From NCBI GenBank assembly GCA_045127535.1, contig JBGVQN010000009.1:1-64000 (forward strand): a DNA stretch of 64,000 bases. Reading direction: 5' to 3'. Positions 41,277-51,500 of the stretch are shown here, piece by piece (position 1 is the stretch's first letter; every line of letters starts with the position of its first letter). Made by a program: the position numbers and the translations under genes. The notes under the pieces are model-generated. The model ran no database searches. It worked only from the letters and a program-made list of their open reading frames with translations, and was not told the origin of the DNA. The stretch is from UBA2942 sp045127535 (GTDB lineage Bacteria; Bacillota; Clostridia; Lachnospirales; Lachnospiraceae).

Positions 41277-41939
41277 ATGGGACAGAAGGTAAAAATACAA
41301 ATTGATCAATTATCAAAGTCATTTGGAACTGTAAAAATTCTTGAGAATATTAATCTGGAATTTGAAGAGGGAAAAATATATGGATTGGTAGGACGGAATG
41401 GATCTGGAAAAACAGTTCTTTTAAAACTAATTTGCGGGTTGCTATCTCCTACAGAAGGGACAATCAGCTTTAGCGGACTTTCCCAGCAACCAAAGGAATT
41501 TTCTGCTGAAAATATGGGGATATTAATTGAAAATCCGGGGTTTTTACCGGAGTATGATGCATTCCATAATTTAAAATATTTGGCAGATATCCGGAAGAAG
41601 ATTGGGAAAGAAGAAATTAAGCAAGCAATTCGTCTCGTCGGTTTGGATCCGGACAGTAAAAAGCATGTAGGAAAATATTCGCTTGGTATGAGAGAACGTC
41701 TTGGAATTGCTCAGGCTATTATGGAGGATCCCCAAATACTTCTTTTAGACGAACCAATGAACGGACTAGATAATGAAGGCGTGGAAGATATCAGACGGCT
41801 GTTGATACGGTTGAAAGAAAGCAATAAACTGATTATTTTGGCAAGCCATTCAAAAGAAGATATCGGGTTGCTTTGTGATGAAGTATACCGTATGGATCAT
41901 GGAAAAGTTGTGGAAAAACAAACAGTTGGAAATATGTGA
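41277..41939 (+). CDS. ABC transporter ATP-binding protein
   Basis: 220 aa. Walker A GRNGSGKTVLL, signature YSLGMRERLG, Walker B ILLLDEPMNGLD and switch ASHSKEDI are present. The signature SLGMR and short length are typical of bacitracin/lantibiotic-immunity-type ATPases. GGGAGG lies 6-8 nt before ATG 41277. With two permeases and a lipoprotein behind a LytTR system it suggests a regulated peptide export or immunity unit; this is inference. The 41940-42330 gap has a 48-codon open frame (42037-42183) without a ribosome site and nothing else convincing. Confidence 0.88.
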   Translation: MGQKVKIQIDQLSKSFGTVKILENINLEFEEGKIYGLVGRNGSGKTVLLKLICGLLSPTEGTISFSGLSQQPKEFSAENMGILIENPGFLPEYDAFHNLKYLADIRKKIGKEEIKQAIRLVGLDPDSKKHVGKYSLGMRERLGIAQAIMEDPQILLLDEPMNGLDNEGVEDIRRLLIRLKESNKLIILASHSKEDIGLLCDEVYRMDHGKVVEKQTVGNM

Positions 41940-42330
41940 TCATACAAATGGTAGAAATAAACAAAACAAGGTGTTGTAATATAAATACACAGATGTAGTT
42001 TACGATTTATACTACAGCATCCTGTTTTTGAAAAATATGGATGTTGATGTAGCAAGTGTAAAGAAAGTTAAATTCGGTATCGTATCCAGTCAGGCGGCAA
42101 CAGCAAGCAGGCAGATGAAAACAGTAAGAAGAATTAGAAAATATCATAAGGAAAATTGGGAGATTAAGAAATTTAGAACTTAACCTCACAATTTTTCTTA
42201 TGGGCGTATATGCGGTATAGTAGTTCTTGTATGCTGGTAAGGAGATGATAAGAGTGGATATAGTAAATTTCCGTATCCTGTGTTATGATGATAAAATAAT
42301 CACAGCAGAAAAGATACAGGAGGAAAAGCG

Positions 42331-43251
42331 ATGGAGTGGAACGCCTTATATCAATGTTGTACCCTTTGCCCCAGACAGTGCAGAGCAGACCGGCTGGCAG
42401 GGCAGTGTGGCTATTGCGGTCAGAGCGCACAGCTGATCGTATCCAGAGCAGCGCTCCATCTATGGGAGGAGCCCTGTATTACCGGGGTAAAGGGCTCTGG
42501 TACAGTCTTTTTTAACGGATGTGCTTTAGGATGTGTGTTCTGCCAGAATTTTGAGATCTCCGGCAAACAAGAGGCAGAGACAATGCATGGAAAGTGCATT
42601 TCCAAAGAGCGTCTGGCAGAGATCTTTCTGGAGCTGCAGGCACAAGGAGCTGCCAATATCAATCTGGTAACAGCTGCCCAGTTCCTGCCTCACCTTTTAT
42701 GGGCCATTCCGGCAGCCAGACAGATGGGGCTGTCTATTCCCATTGTATATAATACCAGCGGATATGAGGATGCTTCTGTCCTGTGCCGATTGGATGGGCT
42801 GGTAGATATTTATCTGCCGGATCTGAAATATCTTTCTGCAGAAACAGCCCGCAAATATTCCTTTGCCCCGGACTACCCAGGCAAAGCCAAAGAGGCGCTG
42901 GCAGAAATGGTACGCCAGACCGGCAGGGCAGTCTTTGATGCAGAGGGCGTGATGCAAAAAGGAGTAATCGTGCGCCATCTGGTACTGCCCGGACAGAAGG
43001 AAGAAGCCAAGGCAGTGGTGCAGTATTTATATGAAACCTATGGAGAGGATATCTGGATGAGTATTTTAAACCAATATACACCTATGCCCCGGATACAGGC
43101 ATATCCGGAACTGAATCGGAAGCTGACAACCTATGAGTATGAGCATGTGATCAACTATGCGCTTTCCATTGGTGTGACCCAGGGGTTCCGCCAGGAGGGC
43201 AGTGCAGCGGCAGAAAGCTTTATTCCTGCCTTTGGTGGGGAGGGGGTGTAG
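42331..43251 (+). CDS. radical SAM protein, pyruvate formate-lyase-activase-like
   Basis: 306 aa. The [4Fe-4S] motif is CALGCVFCQN (CX3CX2C) near residue 65, preceded by extra cysteines (CCTLCPRQC, CGYCG) of the PflA-like/YggX-type subfamily. GIRQEGSAAAESFIPAF-like C-terminus (GFRQEGSAAAESFIPAFGGE) is typical. It likely activates a glycyl radical enzyme or modifies a small substrate; the partner is not in the window. AGGAGG lies 7 nt before the ATG. Confidence 0.88.
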   Translation: MEWNALYQCCTLCPRQCRADRLAGQCGYCGQSAQLIVSRAALHLWEEPCITGVKGSGTVFFNGCALGCVFCQNFEISGKQEAETMHGKCISKERLAEIFLELQAQGAANINLVTAAQFLPHLLWAIPAARQMGLSIPIVYNTSGYEDASVLCRLDGLVDIYLPDLKYLSAETARKYSFAPDYPGKAKEALAEMVRQTGRAVFDAEGVMQKGVIVRHLVLPGQKEEAKAVVQYLYETYGEDIWMSILNQYTPMPRIQAYPELNRKLTTYEYEHVINYALSIGVTQGFRQEGSAAAESFIPAFGGEGV

Positions 43252-43255
43252 CGAT

Positions 43256-43456
43256 ATGAGTAAGATATTATGCTCTACAGGAGCGTTGCTGGAATATGGC
43301 GGAGATTACAGATTGTTGGAGCCACTTTCAAGGCAGCTGTACATACCTGTTGTCCATTGCGAAAAAAGCATAGGGGAAAACCTCAGTAAGGGCGGAGCTG
43401 CACAGCTGGCTGATGCATATGAAAAGTTTGAGATCAATTGCAATCCTTTCCGATAG
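43256..43456 (+). pseudogene. fragment of a TIM-barrel sugar phosphate isomerase/epimerase gene
   Basis: 66 aa. MSKILCSTGALLEYGGDYRL matches the start of the family, then a stretch is missing and the frame resumes at IPVVHCEKSIGENLSKGGAA and EKFEINCN, where it stops. Family members are about 260 aa, so both an internal deletion (after PLSRQL) and loss of the C-terminal three quarters are inferred. It starts 5 nt after the radical SAM gene. Confidence 0.6.
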
Positions 43457-43483
43457 GGAAATGCAACAAAATAGCAGATAAAG

Positions 43484-43527
43484 CAAAGCACCAAATGATC
43501 GTAGTGTCCTCATTTGGTGCTTTGTTT
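43484..43527. terminator. bidirectional intrinsic terminator
   Basis: Fifteen-bp stem CAAAGCACCAAATGA / TCATTTGGTGCTTTG, serving the plus-strand fragment and the minus-strand toxin gene. Confidence 0.85.
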
Positions 43528-43852
43528 ATAGGTTTCGTCCTTGATATTGTATGGTTACAACATAGACTGTTTTGTGGGTTTCGTCGATTCGGAAAATGGT
43601 AATATAGTTGTCAATTAGCAGCTGTCGATACCCTTTTCCAGCATATCTGCCCTCGTTACGCTCCTGGTGCGATTGTGGAAATGTGTCCAGATTCAGAATA
43701 GCTGTTTTGATTCGATCAACCTGCCCTTTTGCGTGTTCAGGAGCCAATTTGTCGTTTGCGATATAATCGTAAATGCAGTCTAATTCCTGTATTGCCTTTG
43801 GGGTGATTTTTACTTCGTATTTATCCAAAATGTTTTTTCTCCAGTTCTGCAA
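43526..43852 (-). CDS. RelE/ParE-type toxin
   Basis: 108 aa from ATG 43852, or 100 aa from TTG 43828, which has GGAG 9 nt upstream and starts exactly over the antitoxin stop; the shorter form MDKYEVKITPKAIQELDCIY matches the family better. The RelE fold is seen in YDYIANDKLAPEHAKGQVDR and the C-terminal YITIFRIDETHKTVYVVTIQ. Such toxins cleave mRNA on ribosomes or poison gyrase. It overlaps the antitoxin gene by up to 32 nt, a classic type II layout. Confidence 0.9.
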   Translation of the reverse strand: MQNWRKNILDKYEVKITPKAIQELDCIYDYIANDKLAPEHAKGQVDRIKTAILNLDTFPQSHQERNEGRYAGKGYRQLLIDNYITIFRIDETHKTVYVVTIQYQGRNL

Positions 43853-44084
43853 AAACGATGTCAGCGTCTATTGCTTCGGCTCCGTTTGACAGTTCCTGTT
43901 CGGATGCATAAATAGCCTGGTCGATGCGATTGATTCTTGCAAATTTATCATATAATTCACTGCTCATGACAACTAAGTCGCTGTACCCATTTTTGGTAAT
44001 AAAAATAGGCTCCTGTTCCTTGTGTGCAATGTTGGAGATCTCAGTGGTATTACGCAAATCTTTAATAGGCATTATAATTGGCAT
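43821..44084 (-). CDS. Phd/YefM-type antitoxin
   Basis: 87 aa. The N-terminus MPIIMPIKDLRNTTEISNIA and PIFITKNGYSDLVVMSSELY are the Phd/YefM DNA-binding fold; the tail (IDADIVFAELEKKHF) would wrap the toxin. First gene of the pair, transcribed leftwards, probably autoregulated. A structured-element copy lies 34 nt upstream of the start, in the sense direction. Confidence 0.92.
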   Translation of the reverse strand: MPIIMPIKDLRNTTEISNIAHKEQEPIFITKNGYSDLVVMSSELYDKFARINRIDQAIYASEQELSNGAEAIDADIVFAELEKKHFG

Positions 44085-44119
44085 AATGTTTCACTCCCTT
44101 CTATTACATAATTGTAGCA

Positions 44120-44235
44120 GGTAATTGCGAAACATCTTAACGGACGCTTTGCGAAGCTCAAGAGCCCTGCTTAGAAAACAGTTTCTTACACTTACTTCTC
44201 AAAGCTGACATTGAATACTGTTCCGTAATTGTCTG
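44120..44235 (-). repeat. internally deleted structured element (copy M, minus orientation) with 14-bp target duplication
   Basis: A perfect 14-bp direct repeat ACATAATTGTAGCA flanks it (44106-44119 and 44236-44249). The ends are GGTAATTGCGAAAC and TTCCGTAATTGTC. The core is reduced to CTTAGAAAACAG and CAAGAGCCCTGC. Confidence 0.92.
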
Positions 44236-44407
44236 ACATAATTGTAGCATAGTTATGTACATTATGCAATATGGATTTCATTAAAAAAGTGTTTCAATCA
44301 GTTTATTATGTGTTATAATTTGTATGTAATTTTTTGACTTTGTAAGAGGGTGCAACTCTTTGGAATAAGGTACAACACAAAAGAAGCAATCATGGAAAAC
44401 GCATTTA

Positions 44408-44513
44408 GACAATTGCCAAACTGTATCCAATACCAGCTTTGGAAAGTATCTGCGTGAAAATATTTTCTTGCAGATACTTCCCAAAGCGTCCGGCATGTGT
44501 TTCGCAATTACCT
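44408..44513 (+). repeat. internally deleted structured element (copy N)
   Basis: Terminal repeats GACAATTGCCAAAC and GTTTCGCAATTACCT, with both subterminal arms (CAGCTTTGGAAAGTATCTG; CAGATACTTCCCAAAGCGTC) joined directly, core lost. Flanks AAAACGCATTTA and AAAAAGCATTTA are a target duplication with one mismatch. The right end is 34 nt before the 44548 ATG. The 44250-44400 stretch shows no gene. Confidence 0.9.
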
Positions 44514-44547
44514 AAAAAAGCATTTACAAAAAGGAGTATATATAGAA

Positions 44548-44853
44548 ATGAAAGTAATAACCGTCTGCGGCAGCTATAAATTCATAAAAGAAATGACAGA
44601 AATAACAGAGCAAATGGCACTACAGGGAAATTGTATGCTGACGCCCATTACACTGACAAAGCCTGCGAAAGAAGATTATACGGAAGAAGAAGCTTCTGTG
44701 ATTGATCAAATGCATAAAGAAAAAATCAAACTGTCAGATGCCATATTGGTGGTGAATGTCAATGGTTACATTGGACGCAGTACAAACAGTGAAATCGAAT
44801 ATGCCAGATCACTGAATAAAGAAATCCTCTATTATACAGATTTGATAAAATAG
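44548..44853 (+). CDS. DUF4406/nucleoside 2-deoxyribosyltransferase-like protein
   Basis: 101 aa, Rossmann-like: MKVITVCGSYKFIKEMTEIT at the start and DAILVVNVNGYIGRSTNSEI with EYARSLNKEILYYT near the end, the pattern of small deoxyribosyltransferase-like proteins. Enzymatic role is not established. AAAAGGAG lies about 11 nt before the ATG. A deleted structured-element copy precedes it. Confidence 0.75.
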   Translation: MKVITVCGSYKFIKEMTEITEQMALQGNCMLTPITLTKPAKEDYTEEEASVIDQMHKEKIKLSDAILVVNVNGYIGRSTNSEIEYARSLNKEILYYTDLIK

Positions 44854-44959
44854 AAATCAACAGGAAACAGAGGCAGGGAACTTTTTTGGAAAAATAGTAA
44901 AGAAGTCCCCTCATGAAAGGTCGTTTCAGGCAAAGCATAAGTGAGAAAAGAGGAACCAT

Positions 44960-47035
44960 ATGAAAAAAGACTTTTTACCAATAAACAGAGCAGAGATGGA
45001 GGCAAGAGGCTGGAGTCAGGTAGACTTTGTCTACGTCAGCGGTGATGCATACGTAGACCATCCATCCTTTGGTCCAGCCATCATTACCAGAATCCTGGAA
45101 TCCCATGGATACAAGATCGGCTTTATTGCCCAGCCTGACTGGAAAGACAACCGGGTCATTACCCAGTTTGGCCGTCCCCGTCTGGGATTTTTGGTGTCCG
45201 GCGGCAACATGGATTCTATGGTAAACCATTATTCAGTTTCCAAAAAGCGCAGACAGACAGATGCCTATACACCAGGAGGCGTCATTGGCAAGCGTCCGGA
45301 TTATGCAACCATTGTATACGGCAACTATATCCGACGCATTTATAAGGATGTGCCCATTATCATCGGCGGCATTGAAGCCAGTCTGCGGCGGTTTGCCCAT
45401 TATGACTATTGGTCAGACAGCCTGAAACGCTCTATATTAATTGAGTCTCAGGCAGATATTCTTTCCTATGGTATGGGTGAGCTTTCCATTGTGGAGATCG
45501 CAGATGCCTTAAACAGCGGTATCCCGGTAAATGAGATCACCTTTGTCAATGGAACCGTCTATAAGGCAAAAAGTCTGGAAGATGTTTATGATTATACCCT
45601 TCTGCCGTCCTATGACACCTTGTGTCAGGACAAGTTAGCGTATGCCAGAAGCTACTATACCCAGTATTGCAACACAGACCCATTTACCGGCAAGCGTCTG
45701 GTAGAGCCTTACGGAGAGCATCTGTATCTGGTACAGAATCCTCCTGCCAGACCACTGACAGAAGCAGAAATGGATGCAGTCTATGATCTGCCTTATCAGA
45801 AGACCTATCATCCAAGCTATCAGGAAGCAGGGGGGATTCCAGCTATAGAAGAAGTAAAATTCAGCCTCATTCACAACAGAGGCTGCTTTGGAGCCTGCAG
45901 CTTTTGCGCTCTTACCTTCCATCAGGGACGCATCATACAGGCCAGAAGTCACGGTTCTTTGCTGAAAGAAGCTAAGGAAATGGTGCAGGAGCCGGATTTC
46001 AAAGGTTATATCCATGATGTAGGAGGCCCAACTGCCAATTTCCGCCACCCTGCCTGTGACAAGCAGCTGACCAAGGGGGCCTGTGCCCACAGACAGTGTC
46101 TGTATCCAAAGCCATGTCCCAATTTAAAAGCAGACCACAGAGATTATATCAAACTGCTGCGGGAGCTGCGTGAGATCCCAGGAGTGAAGAAAGTCTTTGT
46201 CCGTTCCGGTATCCGCTTTGACTATCTGCTGGCAGACAAGGATCAGACCTTTTTGCGGGAGCTTTGCGAGCATCATGTGAGCGGTCAGTTAAAGGTGGCT
46301 CCGGAGCATGTGGCAGACCCGGTGTTGTCCAAAATGGGCAAGCCGGAAAACGCAGTGTACTGCCGTTTTATTGAAAAATATAAGCGCATGAATGAAAAGC
46401 TGGGCAAAAAACAATTCCTGGTGCCTTACCTGATGTCCTCCCATCCCGGTTCCTCCTTAAAGGAAGCCATTGCCCTGGCAGAATATCTGCGGGATCTGGG
46501 ATATATGCCTGAGCAGGTGCAGGATTTTTATCCTACACCATCTACACTGTCTACCTGTATGTATTATACAGGGGTAGACCCACGCACTATGGAGCCTGTA
46601 TATGTGCCCACCAATCCTCATGAAAAGGCCATGCAGCGTGCCCTGATCCAGTACCGCAACCCCAAGAACTATGCCCTGGTGGAAGAAGCACTGACGCTGG
46701 CAGGCCGCAGAGACCTGATCGGATATGATAAAAAATGTCTCATTCGCCCAAGAAAATATGCCAAGACAGAGGATGGAAGCTATAAAACCAGTGTTGGTCA
46801 GGGAAAATCCTCCGGCAGCCGTGAGAAAAATACGCATCGTGACAAAAACAGCAGTCGCAGCAAGAGCAGCAGTCAGGGGAAAAATACAGGCAGCAGAAAA
46901 GAAAGCAGCAGAAATCAGGCAGCACATACCAGCAGCCGTAAACACGGTGCAAAGGGACAGACAGTCACCAGCAAAAATGTACGTCGGTCTGATGAAAGCA
47001 GAAAGCATGGCGGTTCTGGCCGCAGGGGCAGATAA
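44960..47035 (+). CDS. YgiQ-family radical SAM protein
   Basis: 691 aa. The N-terminal domain starts FLPINRAEMEARGWSQVDFV. The radical SAM cluster motif is CFGACSFCALTFHQGR (CX3CX2C) near residue 309. The C-terminal domain includes VPYLMSSHPGSS and QVQDFYPTPSTLSTCMYYTG. The last ~75 residues are an unusual Ser/Lys/Arg/Gly-rich tail. Biochemical function of YgiQ proteins is not established. AGAAAAGAGG lies before the ATG. Confidence 0.93.
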   Translation: MKKDFLPINRAEMEARGWSQVDFVYVSGDAYVDHPSFGPAIITRILESHGYKIGFIAQPDWKDNRVITQFGRPRLGFLVSGGNMDSMVNHYSVSKKRRQTDAYTPGGVIGKRPDYATIVYGNYIRRIYKDVPIIIGGIEASLRRFAHYDYWSDSLKRSILIESQADILSYGMGELSIVEIADALNSGIPVNEITFVNGTVYKAKSLEDVYDYTLLPSYDTLCQDKLAYARSYYTQYCNTDPFTGKRLVEPYGEHLYLVQNPPARPLTEAEMDAVYDLPYQKTYHPSYQEAGGIPAIEEVKFSLIHNRGCFGACSFCALTFHQGRIIQARSHGSLLKEAKEMVQEPDFKGYIHDVGGPTANFRHPACDKQLTKGACAHRQCLYPKPCPNLKADHRDYIKLLRELREIPGVKKVFVRSGIRFDYLLADKDQTFLRELCEHHVSGQLKVAPEHVADPVLSKMGKPENAVYCRFIEKYKRMNEKLGKKQFLVPYLMSSHPGSSLKEAIALAEYLRDLGYMPEQVQDFYPTPSTLSTCMYYTGVDPRTMEPVYVPTNPHEKAMQRALIQYRNPKNYALVEEALTLAGRRDLIGYDKKCLIRPRKYAKTEDGSYKTSVGQGKSSGSREKNTHRDKNSSRSKSSSQGKNTGSRKESSRNQAAHTSSRKHGAKGQTVTSKNVRRSDESRKHGGSGRRGR

Positions 47036-47258
47036 CTCTGAAGAAGCTTTGTGAAGTACCTATCAGAAAATGTTTTCTAAGCTGGCTCTTAAAAACGCCG
47101 GTACTTTAAATTTTGTGCCACAGGCACAAAATTTATTAGTACCGCTGCGTTTTTACCGAAGCGAGAGCATGCAAACGTATCGTAAACGATACGTTGCGTG
47201 AAAATATTTTCTGATAGGCACTTCACAAAGCGTCCGGTAACCAGTTTCGCAATTGCCT
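47036..47258 (+). repeat. dispersed structured element, near-full copy O
   Basis: Core, inner hairpin AAATTTTGTGCC/GGCACAAAATTT, extra hairpin AACGTATCGTAAACGATACG on the right, ending GTTTCGCAATTGCCT. The left terminal repeat is missing; the copy starts at the ygiQ stop codon. Sense-oriented, right end 34 nt before the NUDIX ATG. Compared with copies G and J the loop hairpin shows paired changes (ATCAT..ATGAT vs ATCGT..ACGAT). Confidence 0.93.
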
Positions 47259-47292
47259 GACCAAATGATGAACAGAAAGGAAATAGAAATCT

Positions 47293-47724
47293 ATGACTTA
47301 TGAAAAATCCTGTGGTGCGGTGGTATTTACCCGTGTTGAGGGGAAAATAAAGTATGTTCTGGTACAGCAGTTAGAAGGCTTTTATGGATTTCCAAAAGGA
47401 CATATGGAAAAAGGAGAGAGCCAGCAGGAAACTGCTCTGCGTGAAATTTATGAGGAATTGCATTTGCGTCCCACGATGATAGAGGGATTTACTGCCACAG
47501 ATGAGCATGCGATTCCTGGAAAACAGGATGTGATCAAGCAAATGGTGTACTTTTTGGCAGAATACAGGGGACAGGAGATCCAGTATCAAAAAGAGGAATT
47601 GTTAAGCGCACCCTTGGTATCATATGAAGAAGCAATGGAGATGTTTCAGTATGAAAGCTCCAAAAGAATATTAAAAGAGGCAAATGATTTTTTATTGCTT
47701 CAGGAGCTGCAGACAGATTTATGA
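47293..47724 (+). CDS. NUDIX hydrolase
   Basis: 143 aa. The Nudix box GHMEKGESQQETALREIYEE fits GX5EX7REUXEE (continuing L). The N-terminus KSCGAVVFTRVEGKIKYVLV and length resemble Ap4A or (di)nucleoside polyphosphate hydrolases. GGAAA-type Shine-Dalgarno sits before the ATG, downstream of a structured-element copy. Substrate unproven. The 47725-48010 stretch contains a 50-codon open tail (CIRYLISFMESLKRIKIENK) ending at 47877, perhaps a gene remnant. Confidence 0.9.
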   Translation: MTYEKSCGAVVFTRVEGKIKYVLVQQLEGFYGFPKGHMEKGESQQETALREIYEELHLRPTMIEGFTATDEHAIPGKQDVIKQMVYFLAEYRGQEIQYQKEELLSAPLVSYEEAMEMFQYESSKRILKEANDFLLLQELQTDL

Positions 47725-48010
47725 TTGGAATTGGCAGAGCTGCAGGGACCAGAGAATTGCATCAGATATTTGATTTCCTTTATGGAATCTTTGAAGCGCA
47801 TCAAAATAGAAAATAAAGTGATAGAGGAATTGGAGATCAATCAGAAAGAGACCGGATTTGAAAAGAAGGAGAAGTGAGTATCATCTATGAGAAAAGTTGT
47901 GTGATGGATTGCCATAAGTCTGGATAGATAGGGTACCGATAAAATGAAAGTATAAAACTAAAAAATAGTTTAGTAAAGCTTTAGCAAAGGAGATTTGTAG
48001 GGGGATAGAC

Positions 48011-48394
48011 ATGGAATTGACACAATTTTTTAAAAGCCTGCTGGATGAAGATAAAAGTGCTATTGTAATCTGTGACATGGACCACAAAATTATCTATATG
48101 AATCCTGCTGCCTGCAGAAGATACAGCAAAAAAGGCGGTGCAGCATTACTGGGAAGCAATTTGCTAAATTGCCATAACAGTCAATCCAATCAGAGGATAT
48201 ATAAGGTGATAGAGTGGTTTCAGGCAGATCGGTCACATAACCGAATTTATATTTCATACAATGAAAAGGAAAATAAAGATGTGTATATGATTGCATTGCG
48301 TGACCAGCAGGGAGCGTTGATTGGATATTATGAAAGGCATGAATATCGCAGCCGCGAAACAGAGCCTTTCTATCACTTTGAGGAAACGAACTGA
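48011..48394 (+). CDS. small PAS-domain protein
   Basis: 127 aa. The PAS fold is seen in EDKSAIVICDMDHKIIYMNP and AACRRYSKKGGAALLGSNLL, with the closing strands YMIALRDQQGALIGYYERHE. No output domain is attached, so it may be a stand-alone sensor or adaptor. GGAGATTTGTAGGGGG lies before the ATG. The secreted protein gene follows 136 nt downstream. Confidence 0.78.
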   Translation: MELTQFFKSLLDEDKSAIVICDMDHKIIYMNPAACRRYSKKGGAALLGSNLLNCHNSQSNQRIYKVIEWFQADRSHNRIYISYNEKENKDVYMIALRDQQGALIGYYERHEYRSRETEPFYHFEETN

Positions 48395-48530
48395 GGGCAA
48401 CAGGCATTTCCAATGCAGCCGTTTTTTCAGTATTGAAAAGTACTTGCATAAATCCAGGGGGTATGCTACTCTGGATATAGGAGAATTATCGGAAAATAAT
48501 AGCAAGGTAATAGCAAGGGAGGAAAGTAAT

Positions 48531-51500
48531 ATGAAAAAACGTGTATTGGGATTTTTACTGTCAGCTTGTTTGGCTGTAGGTATGGTTCCCACCACAGTGA
48601 GCGCAGTAACAACCACATGTACCACTTATAATGGAAGCAATGTAGAGGATCAGAATTATAGCAGATATGCAGCGCCGATTACATCTTATTTGTCGGTGTG
48701 TGAGGATGGCAGTTTGATGCGTGTCCAGTACGGAAGTTCCATTGATGGAGTGCTGGTGGAATATTATGATGCAGCATATAATTTGCTCAGCACAAAAATC
48801 ATTGCGGAAGAATTGCCATTGTTTGGCGGTTTTTATGAGACAGACAGCAATTATTTTTTACTGACCGGGCAGACAAATGAAGAAGAGTCAGAGGAAGTGG
48901 AAGTGTATCGGATCACAAAATACGATAAGAGTTGGAACCGAATTGGTTCAGCCGGATTGTATGACTGTAATACCACAGTTCCGTTCGATGCAGGTTCTGC
49001 CCGTATGGATGTGTGTGGAAATTATCTTCTGATTCGTACCAGCCATGAGATGTATATGAGTAGCGATGGACTAAATCATCAGGCGAATGTAACGATCCAG
49101 CTGGATATGGATAGTATGTGTATTACGGATTCATATACAGGTATTATGAACAGTGGTTATGGTTATGTCAGTCATTCGTTCAATCAGTTTATTAAAATGG
49201 AAGGAAATAGCATTGTAGCAGTGGATCATGGAGATGCATATCCTCGTTCTATTGCATTAGTGAAATATCAGACGGATGTTTCAGGGGGCGTGTTTACTCC
49301 AACTTATTATAAGCAATGTATTGTTACCGATGTACTTGCATTTCCTGGCAGTATAGGACAGAATGTTACCGGTGCGTCGGTTGGCGGTTTTGAAATTTCT
49401 GATTCAGCATATCTGATTGCTGGTAATTCTGTCATTCAGGATGAAAGTAATCTGACCAGAACCACCAGAAATATTTTTGTGGCATCTGTAGATAAGACAA
49501 CATCTGAGGTATCCATAAACTGGATCACTGGTTATGAAGAAGGGGATGGAACAACTTCAACACCCCAGATGGTTGAGATTGGGGATAACACCTATATGCT
49601 GTTATGGTCAAGAGATGGAAATGTATATTATACAAAAATTGACGGAACAGGACAGCAGATTGGAGAAATTTACAGCATGGAAGGTGCATTGTCTGACTGT
49701 GTGCCGGTGGTGAATGATGATAAATTGATCTGGTATACATGGGATAGTGAAATCAATACGTTCTATGATATCAGTCTCAATGATCTGAATCAGACCCAGA
49801 CTACCATAATTGAAAATGGCCATCATTATGAGAATCTGGGTGTGACAGATGGATATACCTCATTGAAATGTACGGAATGTGGTGAGGAAAAAGAGTTGCA
49901 AGTGGCTACAAGTATCACTCCTTACTGGAGAAAGACAGCAAGCGGCAGCTATTCCAGTGCGTCTCCGTCATCGGAACAGCTGATAGGGAATCAATTGTAT
50001 TTCTGGATTGCAGGCATTTCTCCATCAGGAGCGAATTCTGAGATGGAAATTCTTGTTTCTGACCCGGAAGTGATTTCTTATGCACCGTCTACAGATGGCG
50101 TTGCCAATAGGGGAACTTTAACCATGCTGAAAAAAGGAACTGCCACCGTGACCATACGGCCTAAGTATAATCCGGATGCAGCAGTAGTGTATACATTTGT
50201 TGTGGATGACCATACCCATGAATATGAATGGACAGGAACCGAAAATGGGGTTATTACGTTTACCTGCAAATATTGTGATGCTACAAAAGAAGGAACAGCA
50301 GCAACTAGTATGAGTCTCTGGTGGAATGAGAATGGTGGAAGCGGCTATTACTGGTCTTCTTTTACAAATGGCAAAAGCGTAGGAGATGAACTGTATCTCC
50401 GGTGTAATGTTTTACCGGATGCTGCTGATACCAATATAGAAGTGTCCATTGCAGATACATCCATTATATCCTTTACACCAACAACCACTGATCAAAGTCG
50501 GGGTGTAATTACAGCACTGAAAACTGGTAAGACAGACATAACGTTTTCTTCAAAATACAATCCATCGGTTTCCAAAACATATACGATTCAGGTAAATGGT
50601 GATCTTGCGGTCAACTCTTTTACAGCTGACAAAGCGTCACCGCAAATGGCTGGTTCTGCCATTACACTTAGTGCAGATGCAGTGGGCGGAGATTGGAGCT
50701 ATACATATAGATTTTATGAAGTAGATAAGGAAAGCAATACAACAACTATTATTCGCGATTATGAAAGCAGCAATGAATGTGTCTGGACACCTGATACTGC
50801 AGGAGCAAAGACGGTCTATGTAGATGTGAAAGATGGCAATGGAAATCTGGTGACATCTTCCATAGAATATGTTGTGGAAGAACTTGCGTTTAAGATTACA
50901 AGAGCAACATTAATGCTGGAAAATGATATCACAGTGATCTTTAAAGCTCCGGCTGCTCTGGAAGCAGTATATCATGATATATATGTAGAAGTGGTTCAGG
51001 AAAAGGAAAACGGGGAAACTGAAAATCAGACAATTACTGGCGTAAAGAGTGCAGACGGTGAATTCTATGAGTTCCGGTATACTGGTGTAAATGCCAAAGA
51101 AGTATGTGATAATCTGGATGTGACCATTTATGGCTATGACGCACAGAATAATCTGGTGACAGGTGAAACCAAAGAAGATTATAGTGTAAAGCAGTATTGT
51201 ATGAACCAATTGGAAAAGACTGCAGAGGAGCTGGCTTTATCAGAAACCAAGACACAGGCGTTAAAAACACTGCTGGTCGACATGCTGAATTATGGGGCAG
51301 AGGCGCAGAATTATTTCAATTATAAGACAGAAGCATTGGCAAATGCTGAGCTGACAGCGGAGCAGTCTGCTTATGCATCCAGCAATGATGTGATTGCTGA
51401 TCTTCAGAATATAACAAATACGAAATATGTTGAAATAGCAGAACCATCTGCAGTTTGGAAAGCGGCAGGATTGAATCTGTTAAGTAAAACTACAATTCGT

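Noticed and set aside
42037..42183. 48-codon ORF after the ABC ATPase
   Set aside because: No Shine-Dalgarno and no recognisable family; listed only as a possibility.
47729..47878. 50-codon open tail after the NUDIX gene
   Set aside because: No start signal or family; at most a gene remnant.
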